A stretch of 37,102 nt of DNA from Clostridiales bacterium (GTDB lineage: Bacteria > Bacillota > Clostridia > Oscillospirales > QAMX01): positions 1-37,102 of the forward strand of contig JAEDMJ010000018.1 in assembly GCA_016303065.1 (NCBI GenBank), read 5' to 3'. The translations under genes and the position numbers were made by a program. Shown piece by piece: positions 32,143-37,102 of the stretch; position 1 is the stretch's first letter, and each line of letters begins with the position of its first letter. The notes beneath the pieces were generated by a model. The model was given only the letters and a program-made list of their open reading frames with translations, was not told the DNA's origin and did no database searches.

Positions 32143-32997
32143 ATGTGGAACAGAAAGCTCTGTCTCAATGTTGGCAGCTTCGGTCTTTCCGGACCGGAGG
32201 AAGTGAAGATATTTGCAAATGCGGGCTTCGAGGCTTATTTTTTTGATTGGAACCCGAGGAATTCTCCGGAGAAGCTCGTTTGCGCCGGAAAGGATGCGGG
32301 GCTGGAGCTTCAGTCGATCCACGCGCCCTTTGGAAAATCGGCGAAGATGTGGGGGGACGACGCGGAAGCGGGAAAGGCCGCCCTTGACGAGCTTACGGAA
32401 TGTCTGCGCGTATGTGAAAAATTCGGCGCGCCGATCATGATCGTCCACGCCTTCATCGGCTTCGAAGACCACTCTCCGACCCCGGCCGGAATAGAGCGGT
32501 ACGGCGCCCTTGCCAGAGAGGCGGAAAAACGCGGCGTGAAGATCGCGCTGGAAAACACCGAGGGCGAGGAATATCTCGCGGCGCTTATGGAGGCGCTGCG
32601 CTCGGAGGCCTCGGTTGGCTTCTGCTGGGACAGCGGGCATGAGATGTGCTACAACCACTCAAAGGATATGCTTGCCCTCTACGGCGACAGGCTCATCGCC
32701 ACCCACCTCAACGACAACCTGGGCGTCCGCGACTTCGGCGGAAAGATAACCTATATCGACGATCTCCACCTTCTGCCCTTTGACGGAATTGCCGACTGGG
32801 ACAACAACGCCGCAAGGCTCGGCCGCTGCGGTTTTGCCGGACCGCTTACCTTTGAGCTCAGCACGGTCTCAAAGCCCGGACGCCGGGAAAACGACCTGTA
32901 CCGAAAACTCTCGCCGGAGGAGTATATTGCCGAATGCTACAAGCGCGCCTGCCGCGTCGCGGCAAAAATGAAGGGCGCTTTTGAAATCCGGGACTGA
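32143..32997 (+). CDS. xylose isomerase-like TIM-barrel sugar phosphate isomerase/epimerase
   Basis: 284 residues of the AP endonuclease 2/xylose isomerase-like TIM-barrel family. Candidate metal ligands are visible in order: IALENTEG (Glu), VGFCWDSGH (Asp, His), ATHLNDN (His) and the C-terminal LTFELS (Glu). Members include sugar and inositol isomerases, epimerases and hydroxypyruvate isomerase; the specific substrate cannot be given. ATG 32143 has GGGA about 10 bases upstream. A TTG at 32119 would add eight residues but has no ribosome binding site. The gene is transcribed alone, between its own strong promoter and a terminator. Confidence 0.85.
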   Translation: MWNRKLCLNVGSFGLSGPEEVKIFANAGFEAYFFDWNPRNSPEKLVCAGKDAGLELQSIHAPFGKSAKMWGDDAEAGKAALDELTECLRVCEKFGAPIMIVHAFIGFEDHSPTPAGIERYGALAREAEKRGVKIALENTEGEEYLAALMEALRSEASVGFCWDSGHEMCYNHSKDMLALYGDRLIATHLNDNLGVRDFGGKITYIDDLHLLPFDGIADWDNNAARLGRCGFAGPLTFELSTVSKPGRRENDLYRKLSPEEYIAECYKRACRVAAKMKGAFEIRD

Positions 32998-33006
32998 TAC
33001 AGCCTG

Positions 33007-33052
33007 CGCCGCCGCATTTTTCCGTTGCGAAATCTGGGGCGGCGTTTTTTTT
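33007..33052 (+). terminator. terminator of the TIM-barrel gene
   Basis: 7-bp GC stem (CGCCGCC 33007-33013 with GGCGGCG 33038-33044) with a long loop, followed by eight Ts. Confidence 0.75.
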
Positions 33053-33111
33053 AGTTCTTTTTGCCGCGGGGCAGTCCATGCCGAAAAAACGCCGGAATTT
33101 TTAACAAAATA

Positions 33112-33140
33112 TTGCAATGTGTTAATAATTGCGATATAAT
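33112..33140 (+). promoter_or_regulatory. promoter of the RHS-repeat gene
   Basis: TTGCAA (33112-33117), a 17-base spacer and perfect TATAAT (33135-33140), about 50 bases before the start codon. Confidence 0.7.
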
Positions 33141-33191
33141 TGATTTGGAAGCAGAAATGCGTCCCCAAAAAAGAAAAAAGGCGGGGGAAAT

Positions 33192-36100
33192 ATGGCAAAA
33201 AAGAGACTGTTCCGCGGAGTGTCGCTGGTACTTGTGCTCGCGCTGTTTATGCAGCTTTTACCCGGAAGCGCGTTTGCCGCAGAAGATGTTTTGACAGCCG
33301 CGGCTGCCGATTCCCGTTTTGGAGAGAGGGAGGGGGAGGAGCCCTCCGCTTCGGAGGAAAAAGAGGGTTCCGCCGTTGCCGAAGAGATCGTCTCCGGCCG
33401 CGGAGAGTTTCAAAAAGAGTTCCTTCTCGAAAACGGACAGCACCTTCTGGCCATATATCCGCGCGCGGTGCACTATGCCGAGGACGGGGAATGGAAGGAG
33501 ATCGACAACACGCTTTCGGCGGTGCAGACCTCCCGCGGAGACACGGTGTATAAGAACGCCGCAGGTCTGTGGGAGGTAAGCCTTCCCCAAAGCCTCGGCG
33601 CGGGTCCGGGCGTTTCGGTGAGCTACGAAGGATATACCCTTGAGTTCAGCTTTGCCGGAAGAGGAACGGGATTTTCCGAAAACATCAGCGCCTCAGCGGT
33701 GATAAGTCAGCCGTTCCCGGGGGCGGCTGCCGGACAGATCGGCATGGAATCGGGCGCTTCGGTGGAAGCGGCGGACATTTCCGCGGGAGTGATTCAGTCC
33801 GCCGGCACGGCTTACGCCGCGGACGAACGGATGAGTCAGACGGTTCCCCAGACCGCTGACGCGGCCATCGAGTACGCGTCGGTCTGCGAGGGAGTCGATC
33901 TTAGATATGACCTTATTTCAAACACGCTCAAGGAGTCCCTCATCATTGAATCCTGTCCGGAGGAGGAAGAGGTCTATATCTACCGAATGAGCGGAGAGGA
34001 CCTTGAACTGAGCCTTGAAGACGACGGAAGCGTTCTTGCCTGCGCTTCGGACAGCGGCGAAGCCGTGTTTCGTATGCCGGCGCCCTATGTCCAGGATTCC
34101 GCGGGAGCGGTGAGCTTTGACGTGGAAGTGACGCTGGAGGAGAGCGCAGAGGGGTGGATCCTTGCCTACGCCGCGCCATGGGATTGGATGGCGGCAGATG
34201 AACGCGTCTATCCCGTGGCGCTGGACCCGGTGGTTCACCCGGAAATCACCATAGCCAATACCCAGGACCAGTCCGTCTTCCAGAACAAAACAGAACCCCA
34301 TACCTGGGGCATAATAGAGTGCGGAAGGTATTCGGGATACGGAATATCCAGGTTCTATGTGCAGTATGAAAACATCCCGGAGCTCACTTCTGCGGATTAC
34401 ATAACGGGCGCGACGATGTCGCTTTACAAACTCCAGAATTCGACGGTAGCCGCACAGGTCAACGTACACAAGGTGGAGGGGACCTGGGACGACACGACGC
34501 TCAACTGGTCGAACAAGCCGGATTACGATCCGGCCGTCGACGATTACCAGGTCATATACAGTGCAGGCTGGTACAGCTGGGACGTGACGGACATCGTAAG
34601 AAGCTGGTACGCGGACGGGAACACCGGGATGATGTTCAAGGCGGCGGACGCAGTCGAAAACGGAAGCTCGGACAACTGGAAACAGTTCTGCTCGTCGAAC
34701 TACGGCGGCGAAGTCATGCCCGTGCTTTACATGTCATATATCAATAACTGCGGCCTTGAAAGCTGCTGGGACTATACGACCCAGAGCGCGGGGCGCGCCG
34801 GAACGGGCTACGTCAACAGCTATACCGGCAACCTTGTGTGGGTGGCGGACGGTTTGGGCTTTTCCGGGCTCAGGATGCCCGTGTCGATCAGCCATGTCTA
34901 CAACGCAAACGACAGAAAGAACAATGAGTTCGGTGTGGGATTCGGCTGGCGCACGAACTATAACCAGCGCGTCTATCGCTGGGAAAGTGACAGCAGCTAT
35001 TACATCTGGGAGGACGAGGACGGCACCCGGCACTATTTCAAATACAAATCGGAGAACCGCTACGAGGAAGAAACCGGCTCCGGACTCCTGCTCATAACCG
35101 GGCGGACGGGGGACTACCCCTACCGCATATCCGACAAGAAGGGCAACAAGAGCTATTTCGACGCGCTCGGACGTGTCGGCGTCATACGGAACAATCAGGA
35201 GACGTACTGCAATATCATAGTAAGCTATGTTTCGGGCAGCGAAAGCTCTTCCGACAAGTACTGCATTGCAGGCATACGCGACGGAGCGGGAAGGTTTTAC
35301 AGGTTCACGTATACAAACGGTCTGTTAAGCCGCGTTACCTTCCACCGGAACACGACGGACACGGCGGTCATAAGCGCGCTGGACTACACGTTCACGAATT
35401 CTGACTTCACCGGGATAACCTACCCCGACGGGAAGAGCGTAAGCTACAGCTATACCTCTGCGGCGAGCCATCTTCTGAAACGGGCGACGGACGTCGACGG
35501 ATTCAACGTGCGCTATGCCTATACCTCCGGTGATCCCTACCGTGTGCGAAGCGTCTCGGTTTACGACGGAAACTCCTGCGGAGGCACCCTTGGCATTGTC
35601 TACGGCCAGAATCAGACCGTCTTCACCGACCACAACGGCAACGCCGAGATCATGCAGTTCAACGACTGGGGCAACACCGTCTCCGTACAGGACGGTCAGG
35701 GCCGCGCGCAGTTTTCAGAGTATGACAACAACGAAGAAGACGACACGGGCAAGGTGAACCAGCTCAATCTTTCCTCGAAACTGCAGAATACCGTCGGAAA
35801 CCTGGTGAGAAATTCCGGCTTTGAAAAGTCCGGCTGCTGGACCGCAGCGACGGGTGCGGCGGATACCGGAAGCTGGAGCTATACGACGGAGGAGAGCTGG
35901 CTCGGAAGCCGGTCGCTGAAGATTGTCCGGACGGCAAACAACACGTTTTACGCCGTAAGAACCCCCGTAAGCTCTGCGTTTACGCTTCAGCCGGGTGTGA
36001 CATATACTTTCTCGGCGTATATAAAGACCGTGAACATGGATTCATCCGGCTACGGCGTGCGGCTGGGCGTGAAGCTTGTGGGCTACACCGGCTATGCGAA

Positions 36101-37102
36101 AACAAGCTCGTTTGTAAAGTCCTCGCCGGAGTGGACGCGGATTGAGGTGACGTACACCCATCCGTCGACGTCGGAAGCGGAGCTTGCGACGATACATCTG
36201 GCCAGCTATTCGGTCGGAACGGTGTATTTTGACTGCATACAGGTGGAAGCGTCCGCCACCGCGAGCCGCTATAACCTGGTGGACAACGGAGATTTCACGT
36301 TTGCCGGAAGCACAGAGGCCGATCCCTACGGCTGGAGCGAGGGAGACGGGTGCCGTGACACGGAGATACGCACCACGGATGCGTCCGGCTCCGCTGCGCC
36401 GCAGCTTGATTCCAGCGTTTATTCCATGACCGGAGATGCGGAACGCCTCAAGCGGTGCTACCAGGACGTCGCAGTGTCGGGAGCAGCCGGGGACGTGTAC
36501 ACGCTTGCCGGCTGGGCCAAGGGTGACTCCGTACCGCTTACCGGGGGGACAAACAGGCGTTTCGGACTTTTGGCGAGGTTTTATAACGCCGACGGAACTG
36601 AGAGCGAAGTGCTGCTGGACTTCAACACGGCCGTAAAGAGCGGAGTTGGGTGGCAGTACGCGGCGAAGAGGGTCGTGGCGCCCAAGGCGTACACATTCAT
36701 CCGCATACTGATTGTGTACGAGGCGAACGCGAACACGGCGTATTTCGACGGGATACAGCTTTTCAGGGAAGAGTTCGGACACAGCTATGTGTACGATTCT
36801 GCCGGAAACGTGACGAGCGTTACGGATCTTAGAAAACGGACGACGACATACGAGTATACGGGCAACGACCTTACGAAGATGGTGCTGCCGACGGGAGCGG
36901 CCCAGACATATACATATGACAGCTATCACAATGTGCTGACAGCGACGAGCCCGGAGGGCGTGGTGAGCACGTTCACCTACGACACCTACGGGAATAACAC
37001 GAGCGTTACGGTGGGAAGCGGAAGCGATTCTGTCACGGTCAGCGCGACATATTCCGGAGGGAACCGTCTTTCAACGATCACGGACGCGCTGGGGAACACG
37101 AC
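33192..37102 (+). CDS. large secreted RHS/YD-repeat protein (3' end outside window)
   Basis: The frame stays open for about 1303 codons to the window edge. ATG 33192 follows GGCGGGGG. A Sec signal peptide (MAKKRLFRG, hydrophobic core, cleavage near FAAED at about residue 28) is followed by a Glu-rich stretch. A DNRLRE-like beta domain lies at about residues 350-515 (GTWDDTTLNWSNKP, WDVTDIVRSWY). The RHS entry region is near 535-600 (VNSYTGNL, FGVGFGWRTNYNQ). Two carbohydrate-binding-like sandwiches begin NLVRNSGFE (about 870) and NLVDNGDF (about 1028). YD repeats resume from about 1196 (YVYDSAGNVTSV, YTYDSYHNVL, FTYDTYGN). Such proteins form shells that carry a variable C-terminal toxin or act at the cell wall. 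The tip is not visible here. Confidence 0.9.
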   Translation, partial: MAKKRLFRGVSLVLVLALFMQLLPGSAFAAEDVLTAAAADSRFGEREGEEPSASEEKEGSAVAEEIVSGRGEFQKEFLLENGQHLLAIYPRAVHYAEDGEWKEIDNTLSAVQTSRGDTVYKNAAGLWEVSLPQSLGAGPGVSVSYEGYTLEFSFAGRGTGFSENISASAVISQPFPGAAAGQIGMESGASVEAADISAGVIQSAGTAYAADERMSQTVPQTADAAIEYASVCEGVDLRYDLISNTLKESLIIESCPEEEEVYIYRMSGEDLELSLEDDGSVLACASDSGEAVFRMPAPYVQDSAGAVSFDVEVTLEESAEGWILAYAAPWDWMAADERVYPVALDPVVHPEITIANTQDQSVFQNKTEPHTWGIIECGRYSGYGISRFYVQYENIPELTSADYITGATMSLYKLQNSTVAAQVNVHKVEGTWDDTTLNWSNKPDYDPAVDDYQVIYSAGWYSWDVTDIVRSWYADGNTGMMFKAADAVENGSSDNWKQFCSSNYGGEVMPVLYMSYINNCGLESCWDYTTQSAGRAGTGYVNSYTGNLVWVADGLGFSGLRMPVSISHVYNANDRKNNEFGVGFGWRTNYNQRVYRWESDSSYYIWEDEDGTRHYFKYKSENRYEEETGSGLLLITGRTGDYPYRISDKKGNKSYFDALGRVGVIRNNQETYCNIIVSYVSGSESSSDKYCIAGIRDGAGRFYRFTYTNGLLSRVTFHRNTTDTAVISALDYTFTNSDFTGITYPDGKSVSYSYTSAASHLLKRATDVDGFNVRYAYTSGDPYRVRSVSVYDGNSCGGTLGIVYGQNQTVFTDHNGNAEIMQFNDWGNTVSVQDGQGRAQFSEYDNNEEDDTGKVNQLNLSSKLQNTVGNLVRNSGFEKSGCWTAATGAADTGSWSYTTEESWLGSRSLKIVRTANNTFYAVRTPVSSAFTLQPGVTYTFSAYIKTVNMDSSGYGVRLGVKLVGYTGYAKTSSFVKSSPEWTRIEVTYTHPSTSEAELATIHLASYSVGTVYFDCIQVEASATASRYNLVDNGDFTFAGSTEADPYGWSEGDGCRDTEIRTTDASGSAAPQLDSSVYSMTGDAERLKRCYQDVAVSGAAGDVYTLAGWAKGDSVPLTGGTNRRFGLLARFYNADGTESEVLLDFNTAVKSGVGWQYAAKRVVAPKAYTFIRILIVYEANANTAYFDGIQLFREEFGHSYVYDSAGNVTSVTDLRKRTTTYEYTGNDLTKMVLPTGAAQTYTYDSYHNVLTATSPEGVVSTFTYDTYGNNTSVTVGSGSDSVTVSATYSGGNRLSTITDALGNT

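Noticed and set aside
30306..32168. A 620-codon open frame on the minus strand
   Set aside because: It is antisense to the AGCS symporter, with a His/Arg/Asp-rich, low-complexity translation and no recognisable domain.
36042..36929. A 295-codon minus-strand frame
   Set aside because: It is antisense to the RHS-repeat gene, with an Arg/His-rich translation and no family features.

Overview
The window looks like a chromosomal segment of a moderately GC-rich member of the Clostridia (Bacillota), probably an anaerobic, gut-type organism of the Oscillospirales or a relative. The evidence is Gram-positive style: SigA-type promoters with 17-bp spacers, AGGAGG-like ribosome binding sites, a tyrosine T-box leader, a tandem glycine riboswitch in front of an AGCS symporter, and CpsB/BY-kinase/LCP wall-polysaccharide genes. 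NanA and GH42 enzymes fit a host- or plant-glycan environment. The lineage is inferred; no rRNA marker is present. I saw no tRNA or rRNA gene, CRISPR array, insertion sequence or phage gene.

Layout. (1) 1-1565: a visibly AT-richer segment with the 3' part of an ABC exporter and a 28-codon scrap of an S8 (subtilisin-like) protease. It ends abruptly against GC-rich core genes and looks like a scar or junction. (2) 1648-11181: housekeeping and metabolic genes: a BaiN/HI0933-type flavoprotein, RlmA-type 23S rRNA methyltransferase, a nucleoside hydrolase variant, a heterodimeric ABC exporter, a type I phosphodiesterase and T-box-controlled tyrS. (3) 11324-19370: N-acetylneuraminate lyase; a three-gene unit (sn-glycerol-1-phosphate dehydrogenase-like protein, small unknown protein, lipoprotein nuclease) behind a perfect-consensus promoter; GH42 beta-galactosidase; a P-loop NTPase-CYTH fusion with a long leader; and a decayed YyaL/SPATA20 gene.

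(4) 19497-29985: a nine-gene minus-strand operon for surface polysaccharide assembly and control. In transcription order it holds a membrane nucleotide-sugar dehydratase (CapD/WbpM class), a VanZ-like protein, CpsB phosphatase, an exported Ig-like protein, two Wzz/BY-kinase fusions, an ABC exporter, an S24/S26 peptidase and an LCP ligase. One perfect-consensus promoter drives it, and a hairpin plus T-run in its leader may be an attenuator. It has no glycosyltransferase, flippase or polymerase but does carry an exporter-protease pair. This is the most plausible undescribed system here.

(5) 30082-37102: a glycine riboswitch and its AGCS symporter, a xylose-isomerase-like TIM-barrel protein, and the first ~1300 residues of a large secreted RHS/YD-repeat protein that runs off the window.

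Start codons were chosen from ribosome binding sites and promoter positions. Several differ from the longest possible reading frame, and two longer frames (rlmA and the first heterodimer ABC gene) are excluded because they would start upstream of, or inside, the promoter.
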